The notes: a model not told the origin generated them from the sequence alone. A stretch of 64,000 nucleotides of DNA from Streptomyces sp. B21-083 (GCF_036898825.1 NZ_JARUND010000001.1:4712001-4776000); one strand, 5' to 3'; positions 54,714-63,842 are shown, counted from the first letter of the stretch. Program-made: numbers and translations.

Positions 54714-57700
54714 TCAGAGTCTCGTAAGGTCTGCCCCTGCCGCGTGGCGGGCCACGGGGTTGGTCACGGGGTGGCGTGGGTCGGTAGCGCGGTTGATCGC
54801 CGTCTCCACGGCGGCGATCCGGTCGGCGAGTAGCCCGAGGGTGGCCACGGCGCGGGTGAGGGGGTCGTCGTCCGGTCCGCCCAGCGTCCGGGAGCGCACG
54901 TACGCCGCCTTCAACCCGGCCCAGCGAGTCGCCTGTTCGTCTGTCAGTGTGCCGCACAGCTCGGCCAGCTTCAGCAGGTTGGCCTCGGCCCCGGTCGTGA
55001 GGGTCTGGGCCTCGGCCGTGTAGTGGTCGTCGATCAGCGCGGCCAGTTCGGTGTCGTTCATGACCGGCTGGATGCGCTGGGCCATCTTGTTCATGTTGCG
55101 GTAGGAGCCCTGGAGCTGGAAGGGCGGCTCGGTGCGGGTGGCGTCGGACTGGGCGGCCGAGGCGATGTACGCGGCGTTCACCGCCAGAACTGTTGCGCGA
55201 GCCGTCAGCAAGTGCCGCAGTAGGGCCAGGACGCGCTCCAGCTCGGCGGGCGCGTACGGGTGGGTCAGCCGGTCGGCTCGGGCCGCCGTGTCGCCCTCGG
55301 CAAGGCGGATCAGCAGGTCGAGGTCCGTGCGGTCGCGGCCGGCGAGCGGGGCGAGGACCGGGTTGGCCGTCAGCGCGTTCTCGATGAAGCTGAGTCCGAA
55401 GGCGCGCTCCTTGCCGGTGAGGACGTCGCCGAGGTTCCAGACGTCGGCGCGATTGGCGAGCATGTCGGGGACGCGGAAGCGGCTGCCGGACTCGGTGTAG
55501 GGGTTGCCGGCCATGCAGACGGCGAAGCGCTTGCCGCGCAGGTCGTACGAGCGTGGTTCGCCGTCCCGTACTCCCTCGATACGGCGGGTGGCGTCGCACA
55601 GCGGGATGAACTTCTGCAGCAGCTCGGGCGAGGTGTGCTGGATGTCGTCGAGGTAGAGCAGGGTGTTGTTGCCCGCCTCCAGCGCGAAGTTGATCTTCTC
55701 GACCTCCTGGCGGGCGGTCACGTTCGGGGCCTCGGCAGGGTCCAGGGACGTCACCGCGTGCCCGAGCGCCGGGCCGTTGATCTTCACCAGGATCAGGCCG
55801 AGGCGGTCTGCCACGTACTCCATGAGGGTCGTCTTGCCGTAGCCGGGCGGGGAGATGAGCAGGAGCAGGCCGCCGGTGTCGGTGCGCTTGGACTCGCCCG
55901 TGGTGCCGAGTTGCTTGGCGAGGCTGTCGCCGACCAGGGGGAGGTACACCTCGTCGATGAGCTTGCCGCGCACGAACGCCGACATCACGCGCGGCCGGTA
56001 CTCGTCCAGGCGCAGACGGGTGCGCTCGGCGGCCACCAGTGCCGTACGGCGACGCTGGTACGCGCGGTGGGCGGGGACCTCGTGGGAGCAAAACGCCCTT
56101 GTGCGGGCCAGGAATTCGTCGACGCGGACAACGAGGGTACGGCCGCTGATGCGCGGGTGGGTGCCGAGCAGCCCTTCGACGGTCTCGGTGAGCGGCGCGT
56201 CGGACTCGTAGCGGGGCAGGTCGGGGCAGAGCTCGGCGGTCACCGCTTCGGCCAGGTCGCCGGGGGTGGCGTCCGTGCCGGTGGCGGCGGTGTACGACGT
56301 CAGCCATGCCTCGACGAGTTGCCTGCGGGCGGCGAGGTCGTCGAGCGCGGCGAGGTCGTCGTCGTATGCGGAACTGCCCACCGTACGGCGGAACTTGTCG
56401 AGGAGCGTGCGGGTGGCGGCGCTGATGACGAGGCCGTCGGGGCCGGTGGTGAGTTCCTCGAAGAGGTAGGCGGCGACAACGTCCCGGTCGGCTCGCGCGG
56501 TGTGTGCGTCACGCGCGGCGCCCGAGCGGCCCTCGCCGGGGAGCGCGCGGCCCGCGCGTCCGACCGGCGTGCCGTCGGCCGTGGCTGGGCCGGCGGCCAC
56601 GCCGATTCCGCTGCCCCGCTCCTTCTGTCGCACCCCCTCGGCAGCGGCGACGAAGCCCGGCGTCGCGGTGCGCGTCCCGGCCCGGGCGTCGATCGCTTCC
56701 GACAGTTCCCGCTCGAAGTCCGCGATCGCCGGGGTGAGCCCGAAGGTGTCCCGGGCGCGTGCCAGGGATACGGCCCGGCGTGTCCACGCCGCGCGCTCGT
56801 CGGCTGTCGTGCCGTGTGCCCAGAACAGCTGGGCGGCGGCGCGGGCGGCGGGTTCGTGCCGCAGCGGGCCCGCGGTGTCGTGCAGGCGCAGGAGCACCGT
56901 GAGGATCAGGATCGCGTCGTGGTCGTGGATTCCGCGCTCGTGGCTCTCGTCGTACGCCGCCTCCGCCGCCTGCCGCACGAGTGCGGGCAGGTCGGCCTCG
57001 GCCAGGGCCGCCGGGCCGTGTTCGGCCAGCAGGCGGGCGGCGAGGTACTCGGCGCGGTAGACCTCAGGGGACTCCGAGGGCAGCGGACGGTCCCAGTACG
57101 GGCGGGTGGCGGCGAAGTCGGGGTCCGTGACCGGCGAGCGGTAGTCCGTGCCGGTCAGGGCGAAGGCGAGGGTGTCGCCGTGCGGGACCAGGGTCAGGTC
57201 GAGGGGCTGGGTGTTGACCGCGAAGCGATGGGTGCCCAGGCGCAGGGTGCGTCCGTCGTCGGTGTACAGGTCGGTGCGGTCACGCAGAGCGCGCAGGGCC
57301 TCCTGGCGGGCGGACCTGAGGCGGCCGTCCAGTTCCTCCGCCCTGACCTGGTCACCGAGTTCACGCAGGTCGCCGATGATACGGCGGACCTTGGCGGGCA
57401 TCGGGTCGCCAATGAAGTACGTGGCGACGGCGTCCGCGTCGGCCAGTGTGGCGGCCCGGCGGGTGACCGTGGCCAGGACGCGGGTCGCCGAGTCTGCGAG
57501 GCGTTCCGCGCGGCGGGCGCGGGCGTCGGCGAGGGTCTGCTTGCGGGCGGAGAACGCCTCCTGTACCTCGTCACGCTTGTCGGCGAGCTCGCGGAGGAAG
57601 TCGTCGAACTCCGCGAACCGGGACTCCAGGTTCTCCAATTGGACCAGCACACGGGCGAGTTGGTCATCGCACGCCTCGGGGCTGTTCGCGGCCGCGAGCG

Positions 57701-59792
57701 CACCGGTGACCGTCTGCCCGAGCAGCGCGAACTCGGCGGCGAAACCGGCGCGTCCCTCGCGGTCGAGGAGTGTGCGGCGGCGGCCGTCCAGGGTGGCGCG
57801 GGCGCGGTTGACGCCGCCGAGGACTTCGGCGACGCGCGCCAGGATGGACGTACGGACGGTGGCGTCGCCGATGTCGAGTCCGGCGACGACCTCGGTGACC
57901 GTGCGCAGACCGTCGGCGAGTTCGTCGAGTCGGGCGGTGACGGACGCGGCTTCGGCGACGGTGGCGATCGCCTCGGCGTCCGTGACGAGTTGCTCGATGT
58001 CGGCCTGGTGGCCGGCGAAGGCGTCCTCACGGGCGAGGTGGGCGACCGCGCGCCGGCCGAAGGCGACGAGGTCGGCCTCGACATCGGCGGCGAGGTCGTC
58101 GAGGCGGGCGTCGTCGCCGTACCGCATGTCCTTGAGGGTGAGCAAGTGGCCCTGGGCGCGGTGGAGTTCGGTCAGGCCGGTGACCCAGGCGGCGGCGCTG
58201 CGCGGGGCCGCGCCGCGCAGCCGTCGTACGACCGTGGCGACGCGCGCCGCAGCGTCGGCGAGCGCGTCGGCAGCCCGGCGGGTAAGGGCCTGGACGGTTT
58301 CGAACTCGGCCAGCACCTGCTCGGCCGTCGTGCGCACCTGCTCCAACGGGCCCAGCAGATCGCCGAGTTCGGGCTCGCCCAGCCAATGGTGGGAGTCGGC
58401 GGCCCTAACGCACGCGGCGGCCAGCGCCTCGTAGACCTCGTTCGTCGGGGTCGTCTCGACCACAGCACGCGTGATGGACAGGCAGTCGGAGATGCCGCGC
58501 ACGAGGTCGGCGTTGCCGATACGGGTCAGCGGGCCGGTGCCGACCGGCTGGGAGGCGGCGTGGACGTCGGAGAAGTACGGGGAGTTCCACCGCTGGACGG
58601 GGTGCACACGCTGCGCTTCGTGACTGTCGGCACGCAGCACGACAAAGGAGCCGTCGTCGAGCAGCGCCCAGCCGTGGCAGGAGAGCGGGGTGACGACCTC
58701 CTTGCGGATCATGTTGTAGGGCAGCAGGAGGCTGCGGCCTTCCACGCGCGCGTGGAAGGCGAACAGGACGTCCTCACCGTTCGGGGAGCGCACCTCCCGC
58801 TCGAACTCCAGGTCCGCCGTGTCGATGCCGTCGAACGTCTTGTGGGTGCCCGTGGTCAGGCAGTAACCGCCGGGAAAGACGATGCCCTGGTCCTCGGGCA
58901 GACGGCGGCAGGCCCGGCCGATGCCGTCGAGACGGACGACCGTCCTGGTGAGGGTGTTGAACACCAGGTAGCGGCGGACGTCCTCGTTGTACGGAAGGAC
59001 GTCCAGAAGGATCAGAGCGCCCACGCGCGCGTACGCGATGTCCGCGTCCGCGAGGGACTGCAGCGGCTCGTCGACGGGCTCGGCGTAAATGCCCTCACCC
59101 GTCTCGGTGTTGTCCTCCACCTTGACCGTGAGCGTCCCTCCGAGCGTGTCGACGAAGACCTCGCCCTCGATGGAGACGTGCGGGTGGCGGCCCAGGACGT
59201 GGTTCTCGCGGGTCGCCCCGGTCCACTCGAAGTCGTGGGAGGGAGGGAATGCGTTGAGATGCCCGCCGCGGTCTGCCCCCGCCTCCAGGAAGGCGGCCTG
59301 CCCGTCGTCGGTCAGTGCCCAGTGCAGGACGCGGAGATCGCCAGCCTTCTCGCCGGTCTGGAAGACGGCCAGCAACTTGCCGTCCGTACGGCGCAGTTGA
59401 AGGAGATGTGCCTGCCGGTAGTAGCGGTAGAGGGCTGCGAACTCACGGACGAAGGCAGGATCATCGAGCAGGCCGGGCACGGCGTCGTCGGGCAGCCTGT
59501 TCAGGTCGCGGTCGTGCAGCGCGAAGACGTCGCCGACGGTCGTCTCGGGCCCCCGCCCGAGGAAGACGTTGTGGCCGAAGAGCAGGACGTCGCCGACGGC
59601 GACGATGTCGCGGGGCACGCAGGTGTGCTCGGTGCGCAGCCGCTCGGTGCCGACGAGTTCGAGCCGTGTGGAACCGAACTCCTCGGTGCGGCGGGTGTTC
59701 AACGCCTCCGCGCGGCGGGCGAGTTCGGCGGCCTGCGCGGTCAGGCGGTCGCGCAGTACTTCGTACGTGCCGGTGTCCAGGCCGGTGGTCAT
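54714..59792 (-). CDS. Giant AAA ATPase of the DUF3686 ('DNA repair ATPase') type
   Basis: The 1692-residue product has a DUF3686-like N-terminal domain of mixed beta structure (about 1-450). Long helical and coiled-coil regions follow (about 470-900), then a middle domain, then one AAA module. Walker A SPPGYGKTTLM is near 1315 and Walker B LLYLDDIQH near 1380. Comparative genomics has linked this family with flotillin/YqiJ and with Ter/Psp membrane-stress systems. It is downstream of the flotillin gene with a hairpin in the 77-bp gap. Called a DNA repair ATPase in databases without direct proof. Confidence 0.9.
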   Translation of the reverse strand: MTTGLDTGTYEVLRDRLTAQAAELARRAEALNTRRTEEFGSTRLELVGTERLRTEHTCVPRDIVAVGDVLLFGHNVFLGRGPETTVGDVFALHDRDLNRLPDDAVPGLLDDPAFVREFAALYRYYRQAHLLQLRRTDGKLLAVFQTGEKAGDLRVLHWALTDDGQAAFLEAGADRGGHLNAFPPSHDFEWTGATRENHVLGRHPHVSIEGEVFVDTLGGTLTVKVEDNTETGEGIYAEPVDEPLQSLADADIAYARVGALILLDVLPYNEDVRRYLVFNTLTRTVVRLDGIGRACRRLPEDQGIVFPGGYCLTTGTHKTFDGIDTADLEFEREVRSPNGEDVLFAFHARVEGRSLLLPYNMIRKEVVTPLSCHGWALLDDGSFVVLRADSHEAQRVHPVQRWNSPYFSDVHAASQPVGTGPLTRIGNADLVRGISDCLSITRAVVETTPTNEVYEALAAACVRAADSHHWLGEPELGDLLGPLEQVRTTAEQVLAEFETVQALTRRAADALADAAARVATVVRRLRGAAPRSAAAWVTGLTELHRAQGHLLTLKDMRYGDDARLDDLAADVEADLVAFGRRAVAHLAREDAFAGHQADIEQLVTDAEAIATVAEAASVTARLDELADGLRTVTEVVAGLDIGDATVRTSILARVAEVLGGVNRARATLDGRRRTLLDREGRAGFAAEFALLGQTVTGALAAANSPEACDDQLARVLVQLENLESRFAEFDDFLRELADKRDEVQEAFSARKQTLADARARRAERLADSATRVLATVTRRAATLADADAVATYFIGDPMPAKVRRIIGDLRELGDQVRAEELDGRLRSARQEALRALRDRTDLYTDDGRTLRLGTHRFAVNTQPLDLTLVPHGDTLAFALTGTDYRSPVTDPDFAATRPYWDRPLPSESPEVYRAEYLAARLLAEHGPAALAEADLPALVRQAAEAAYDESHERGIHDHDAILILTVLLRLHDTAGPLRHEPAARAAAQLFWAHGTTADERAAWTRRAVSLARARDTFGLTPAIADFERELSEAIDARAGTRTATPGFVAAAEGVRQKERGSGIGVAAGPATADGTPVGRAGRALPGEGRSGAARDAHTARADRDVVAAYLFEELTTGPDGLVISAATRTLLDKFRRTVGSSAYDDDLAALDDLAARRQLVEAWLTSYTAATGTDATPGDLAEAVTAELCPDLPRYESDAPLTETVEGLLGTHPRISGRTLVVRVDEFLARTRAFCSHEVPAHRAYQRRRTALVAAERTRLRLDEYRPRVMSAFVRGKLIDEVYLPLVGDSLAKQLGTTGESKRTDTGGLLLLISPPGYGKTTLMEYVADRLGLILVKINGPALGHAVTSLDPAEAPNVTARQEVEKINFALEAGNNTLLYLDDIQHTSPELLQKFIPLCDATRRIEGVRDGEPRSYDLRGKRFAVCMAGNPYTESGSRFRVPDMLANRADVWNLGDVLTGKERAFGLSFIENALTANPVLAPLAGRDRTDLDLLIRLAEGDTAARADRLTHPYAPAELERVLALLRHLLTARATVLAVNAAYIASAAQSDATRTEPPFQLQGSYRNMNKMAQRIQPVMNDTELAALIDDHYTAEAQTLTTGAEANLLKLAELCGTLTDEQATRWAGLKAAYVRSRTLGGPDDDPLTRAVATLGLLADRIAAVETAINRATDPRHPVTNPVARHAAGADLTRL

Positions 59793-59820
59793 GGGGTCCC
59801 TCTCGGAGAGTCGGAAAAAG

Positions 59821-59862
59821 CGGTCCGGAGCTGCCGTCCCCTGTGCGGCAGCTCCGGGACCG
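59821..59862 (-). terminator. Large hairpin between flotillin and AAA genes
   Basis: CGGTCCGGAGCTGCCG pairs with CGGCAGCTCCGGGACCG (one bulge) around nine bases, inside the 77-bp gap. No T tract follows. It may attenuate transcription into the AAA gene or stabilise the flotillin mRNA end. Confidence 0.6.
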
Positions 59863-59869
59863 CGGCCTG

Positions 59870-61903
59870 TCAGACCTTGGCGCTGCCGTTCAGGGCCGCG
59901 AGCGAGGTGTCGGCGACACCCAGTTCGCCGGCCTTGCCGAGCAGCTGTTCCAGAGCGCCGGAATCGGCTCCGCCCGTCTTCATCAGCTTCATCAACAGCG
60001 CGGAGACGGTCAGGTTCTGCACATCGGCCGTGGAGACCGAGCCGAGGACGCGGCTGAGGTCGTCGGTGAAGCTCGACGAGCCGTTCAGCCAGGGCCCCGC
60101 GAGGGCCTGTGCCGTCTCGGAGTGCTGGACGAACCCGTCGACGCTCTTGCCGAGCGCGATCGAGTTGACGAGCCGGTCGAAGAAGACGGACTCCCCGCCG
60201 ACGATGTTGATGTCGGCGTTCTCCAGTCCCGTGGCGAGGACCGTGGCCTGCGCCTCGGCGACGTGCTTCTGCATGTCGAGCCCGGCGAGCCGGATCTCCT
60301 TCTCCGCCTCCAACCGCAGCCGGTACTCCTCGTGGCCTCGGGACGCCTCGTCCAGGACGGCCATCGCCGCCGCCTTCTCGGTCAGACCGGCCGCCTCCGC
60401 CTTGAGCTTCCCGCCGATGCCCTCGGCCTCCGCGAGCGCCCTCGCCCTGGTGCCTTCCGCCTCGGCCCGCATCCGCGCCTCGGTGGCCGCGGCCTCCGCG
60501 CGGCCGGCCTTCTCGGTCACCTCGGCCTCCTTGTCACGGACCTGTACAGCGGCCAGCCCCTGGGCGGCGGCCTCCGCCTGCACACCCTCGGCGAGCCGCA
60601 GCTTGGCCTGCGCGTCGAGGTCCGCCGACTTCAACCGGGCTTCGGCGAAGGTGATTTCCTCGGCGGCGCGGTGCACGGCGGCCTGCTCGGCGGCCTCCGC
60701 GGCCTTGATGTCCTTGACGAGCTGCTCCTGTGCCTCGGCCTCGGCGAGGATGACGACGGTCTGCCGCTGCCGCTCCGCCTCCTCCACCGCGCGCAGCTTC
60801 TTGATGGACTCCTCCTGCTCGGCGACCGTGCGGTCCACCGCCACCCGCTCCCGGACGACCTCGGCGATCTCCCGCTTCTCCGCCTCTATCTCCTTCGAGG
60901 CGGAGATCCGGGTCAGCTCGGTCTCCCGCTCGCGTGCGATGACTTCGAGGAGGCGGTCCTTCTCGATGCGCTCGTTCTCGATGGCGATCACCCGCTCGCG
61001 GTTCTTCTGCGCGACGGCGACCTCCCGGGCCTGGTTCTCCCGCTGAATGCCGAGCTGTTCCTCGGTCTTCAGGAAAGCGCCCTGCGAGCGAAGCCGCTCC
61101 TCCTCCACCACCCGCGCCGTCTCGGCCTCCTCACGGGCCCGCACCGTGTCGATCTCCCGCCGCTGCTTGATCTCGGCGTCGGCCTGCCGGCGCTCCAGCT
61201 CCAGGATGGCCTCACGGGCGTCGACGTTCTGCCGGGTGATCTCCTTCTCCTCGGTGCGCTGCGCCTCGTTGGTGCGCACGTGCTCGATCGCCGTCAGCTC
61301 GGTGATCTTGCGGATGCCCTGGGCGTCCAGGACGTTCGCCGGGTCGAGCTGGGTCAGCGGCGTCTGCTCCAGGTAGTCGATCGCCGCGTCCTCCAGGTGG
61401 TAACCGTTCAGGTCGACGCCGATGACCTCGATGATCCGGTACCGCAACTCCTCACGCTTGGTGTACAGGTCGGTGAAGTCCAACTGCTTGCCGACGGTCT
61501 TCAGCGCCTCGGAGAACTTCGCGTGGAACAGCTCCTGCAGCGTGTTCCGGTCGCTGGCCCGTGCGGTGCCGACGGCCTGGGCGACCTTGATGACGTCCTC
61601 GGCGTTCTTGCTGACCTTCACGAAGAACGAGATCCGGATGTCGGCGCGGATGTTGTCCTGGCAGATCAGCCCGTCCTTGCCGGCCCGGGTGATCTCGATG
61701 GTCTTCACCGAGATGTCCATCACCTCGGCCTTGTGCAGCACCGGCAGCACGACCTGCCCGGTGAAGGTCACATCGACCTTCCGCAGCTTGGAGACGATCA
61801 GCGCCTTGCCCTGTTCCACCTTGCGGAACAGCAGGGAGACGACGAGTACGGCGAGCAGGCAGACGGCTACGAGCGCGCCGATGCCCACGATCATGGCAGT
61901 CAT
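59870..61903 (-). CDS. Flotillin / SPFH-domain protein (YqiK type)
   Basis: The 677-residue product has one N-terminal membrane helix (IVGIGALVAVCLLAVLVVSLLF) and an SPFH domain to about residue 200 (GQVVLPVLHKAEVMDISVKTIEI, CQDNIRADIRISFFVKV). A very long Glu/Ala/Arg coiled coil follows, then a C-terminal domain (ENADINIVGGESVFFDRLVNSIALGKSVDGF). Flotillins build membrane scaffolds. YqiK-type members are encoded with YqiJ, as here. ATG start. Confidence 0.94.
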   Translation of the reverse strand: MTAMIVGIGALVAVCLLAVLVVSLLFRKVEQGKALIVSKLRKVDVTFTGQVVLPVLHKAEVMDISVKTIEITRAGKDGLICQDNIRADIRISFFVKVSKNAEDVIKVAQAVGTARASDRNTLQELFHAKFSEALKTVGKQLDFTDLYTKREELRYRIIEVIGVDLNGYHLEDAAIDYLEQTPLTQLDPANVLDAQGIRKITELTAIEHVRTNEAQRTEEKEITRQNVDAREAILELERRQADAEIKQRREIDTVRAREEAETARVVEEERLRSQGAFLKTEEQLGIQRENQAREVAVAQKNRERVIAIENERIEKDRLLEVIARERETELTRISASKEIEAEKREIAEVVRERVAVDRTVAEQEESIKKLRAVEEAERQRQTVVILAEAEAQEQLVKDIKAAEAAEQAAVHRAAEEITFAEARLKSADLDAQAKLRLAEGVQAEAAAQGLAAVQVRDKEAEVTEKAGRAEAAATEARMRAEAEGTRARALAEAEGIGGKLKAEAAGLTEKAAAMAVLDEASRGHEEYRLRLEAEKEIRLAGLDMQKHVAEAQATVLATGLENADINIVGGESVFFDRLVNSIALGKSVDGFVQHSETAQALAGPWLNGSSSFTDDLSRVLGSVSTADVQNLTVSALLMKLMKTGGADSGALEQLLGKAGELGVADTSLAALNGSAKV

Positions 61904-61979
61904 GGCATACGTCCTTCAGGCGTAAGGGAGTTGAGCGTGAAGAGGAGAGGCCGGAGGTGAGATCCCCCGGCAGCGCGGC

Positions 61980-62471
61980 TCAGGCGGCGTGGTCCCGGGA
62001 AGGGAGCGCGACGTCGCGCGGCACGCCTCCGTAGGGATCACGGCTGCGGGCATGCGGCAGCGCGGCGGTGACGCCCATGCGAGCCTCGCTCAGCACGGGC
62101 GGTCCGGGTTCGTCCGGGAAGAGGCGGTGCAACGGCCGTACGATTCTGCAGGTCACAGCCCGGGCGACGAACAACGCCCCCACGGGCACGACCAGACGCA
62201 GCACCCCGGCGACCAGTGCCGGGGGCGCGAACGCGGCCAGTACAACGGCTGCTCCGACGCTCAGGGACCAGGCAAGCACCGTCATCAGCGAGAAGGCGAC
62301 CGTCACAGGCACCCCGCTCATACGCCACGCCCGCAGGTCCACGTCCGTGTCGAAACTGCCGACGCCGACGACGCCCACGGCGGCCAGGAGCCAGAAGCAG
62401 ACGACCACGACGAGGGCCGCGGTCAGCAGAATCGTGGGCAGGCCCGTGGCCGCTGCCAAAAATGTCCGCAT
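61980..62471 (-). CDS. YqiJ-like membrane protein
   Basis: The 163-residue product begins with a helix and a short acidic segment (LTAALVVVVCFWLLAAVGVVGVGSFDTDVDLRAW). Two more hydrophobic segments follow (VTVAFSLMTVLAWSLSVGAAVVLAAF, VAGVLRLVVPVGALFVARAVT). This matches the N-terminal membrane part of YqiJ/DUF1449; the usual OB-fold is short or lost (about 45 residues remain). It is first in the minus-strand YqiJ-flotillin-AAA unit. Confidence 0.7.
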   Translation of the reverse strand: MRTFLAAATGLPTILLTAALVVVVCFWLLAAVGVVGVGSFDTDVDLRAWRMSGVPVTVAFSLMTVLAWSLSVGAAVVLAAFAPPALVAGVLRLVVPVGALFVARAVTCRIVRPLHRLFPDEPGPPVLSEARMGVTAALPHARSRDPYGGVPRDVALPSRDHAA

Positions 62472-62914
62472 CTCCCGGTCCCCCCTTCCGCCCACGGCGC
62501 GCATCAGCCGGTCCGGCGGCACACGACCCCTGCTGCCCCTTGCGGACACATGCCGATGCTCGGCAATGAAACCAACGGCCGTGGCCCCCTCGGTCAATGC
62601 TGCCAGGCCGAGTCCCGCCTACGCATTGCCGGTTCCCGGCAGTCTTTCCTACGGCCTGCATGCCGGTGACCCTCAACATCCGCTCACCACACACTCCGGT
62701 GCCAACGGCAGCCGGGTGGCCACTTACCGCACTCGCCCCGGCGGCGTCTTCCTGGCGAACCCACGCCGGGACACATGAGGATCACGGAAGTACATGTCCC
62801 CCACCGGCCGACGGGGCGAGCCGGCGTCTTTGCTCCAACAGCGGCACCAACAGCCATACTTGGCCATGCGGGGACCATCCCCCGACGACTCGATACGGGG
62901 GAGGCGGTAATCCG
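62472..62914. promoter_or_regulatory. Divergent regulatory gap with two TGCC-N7-GGCA dyads
   Basis: This 443-bp gap separates the YqiJ-flotillin-AAA unit (minus) from terD (plus) and has no gene. It contains TGCC-GATGCTC-GGCA at 62551-62565 and TGCC-GGTTCCC-GGCA at 62627-62641, both in the CATTGCCG context shared with the PucR-gene sites. Confidence 0.6.
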
Positions 62915-63448
62915 GTGAGCAGCGACAGCCTGGCAGTGGGGAAGGCCGAGGTACGGCTCAAGTGGGACCCGAGTCCCTGGGATCAGCCACCTCGTCATCT
63001 CGACATCATCGCCACCACTTACTCGGCGGACGCCCCCTACGGGCGACCGGTGTACGTCGTCCACTTCGACAGCCGCTCACCGGACGGCACCATCAACATG
63101 AGTCGGCACAGCCAGACCGGTCAGGGGTTCGGCTATGTCGAAGTGATGACGCTGGAACTTGATCGCCTCGCGTCCTCCTTCGCGCGGGTGGTTGTGGGCG
63201 TGGCCATCCACCAGAACAGCGGCCCCATGACCTTCGGTGACATGTCGAATGCCGGAGTGCTGGTCGTCGAGGGATACCAGGATCTGCTGAAGGACGACTT
63301 CGCGCAGGTCGCCGGATCCACGGCCACAACCGTCGCGGAGTTCACTCGCGGCACCTCCGGAGCGTGGGAGTTTCACGAGATGGTCCGAGGGTTCGACAGC
63401 GATCCCGTGGTCTTCACCGCGGAGATGGGCAGCGCCCAACCGCGCTGA
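62915..63448 (+). CDS. TerD-family protein
   Basis: The 177-residue TerD-like protein has VRLKWDPSPWDQPPRHLDIIATTYSADAPYGRPVYVVHFDSRSPDGTI at the start and GTSGAWEFHEMVRGFDSDPVVF near the end, including the acidic calcium-binding positions of the family. TerD proteins act in tellurite and envelope stress responses. GTG at 62915 follows GGGGGAGG. It is divergent from, and probably coregulated with, the flotillin module. Confidence 0.9.
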   Translation: MSSDSLAVGKAEVRLKWDPSPWDQPPRHLDIIATTYSADAPYGRPVYVVHFDSRSPDGTINMSRHSQTGQGFGYVEVMTLELDRLASSFARVVVGVAIHQNSGPMTFGDMSNAGVLVVEGYQDLLKDDFAQVAGSTATTVAEFTRGTSGAWEFHEMVRGFDSDPVVFTAEMGSAQPR

Positions 63449-63753
63449 CCGCCGGCAGCACGGAAAACGTACGGCCGATCACGGTGCCGGCTTCCCGAGT
63501 TCTTGGATCCGGAGGAGCAGGCACTCCGTAAGCGTCAGAGTCTCGGCCCTGGCGTTACTCGTCCGACTCGGGCGGTGGTCGTCGGAGCCATTCGGATGCC
63601 CCGAAACCAGCCCGAGCAAGGCAGAATTCTGGGCTCCTTGGTCTCACTTATGGTCTCATTCGCCCCCGTCCGGCGCCGTCCGGAAGCGTCACCACCATCG
63701 CCTCCACCCCAGGTCAGAACACCCCCGTCCCCCACCGAACCCCCAGACGAAGA
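63449..63753. other. Right terminal region of E2
   Basis: No gene was seen. It contains the arm-type repeats at 63641 and a Pro/C-rich stretch up to att copy 3. Confidence 0.5.
63641..63661. repeat. Arm-type direct repeats, right end of E2
   Basis: GTCTCACTT, three bases (ATG), then GTCTCATTC. The 12-bp period and the GTCTCAttc second half match the right end of E1 (44770-44790), at about the same distance (93 bases) from att. Confidence 0.6.
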
Positions 63754-63842
63754 CTTGGAAAGCGTGTTGGGGGCAACCCCTCACGAGTTCGAATCTCGTA
63801 TCCTCCGCCAGTGCCTCACCGGGCACGATGTCGAAGGGCCCC
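63754..63842 (+). repeat. att copy 3 (right end of E2, left end of E3)
   Basis: Identical to att copy 1 over 89 bases (30314-30402). The tRNA 5' half is absent. The hairpin that follows has inner stem CCACC/GGTGG with the outer GAAGGGCC/GGCCCTTC kept. Confidence 0.95.

Larger units (their letters stand above)
44905..63840. mobile_element. E2: integrase-less island between att copies 2 and 3 (CIME-like)
   Basis: About 18.9 kb is bounded by identical 86-bp att copies, with GTCTCA-type arm repeats just inside both ends (45025 and 63641). No integrase, excisionase, Rep, Spd or Tra gene is present. By analogy with cis-mobilisable elements known from ICE families, it could be moved by the recombinase of a neighbouring element. 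Cargo is ion transport, regulation and a flotillin/DUF3686/TerD stress module. Confidence 0.8.

Noticed and set aside
55260..61046. A 1928-codon open frame on the plus strand opposite the AAA and flotillin genes
   Set aside because: It is the antisense frame of GC-rich codons. Its composition (Gly/Arg/Val/Glu runs) follows the opposite genes, and it has no RBS or domain, while the minus-strand genes show clear motifs.
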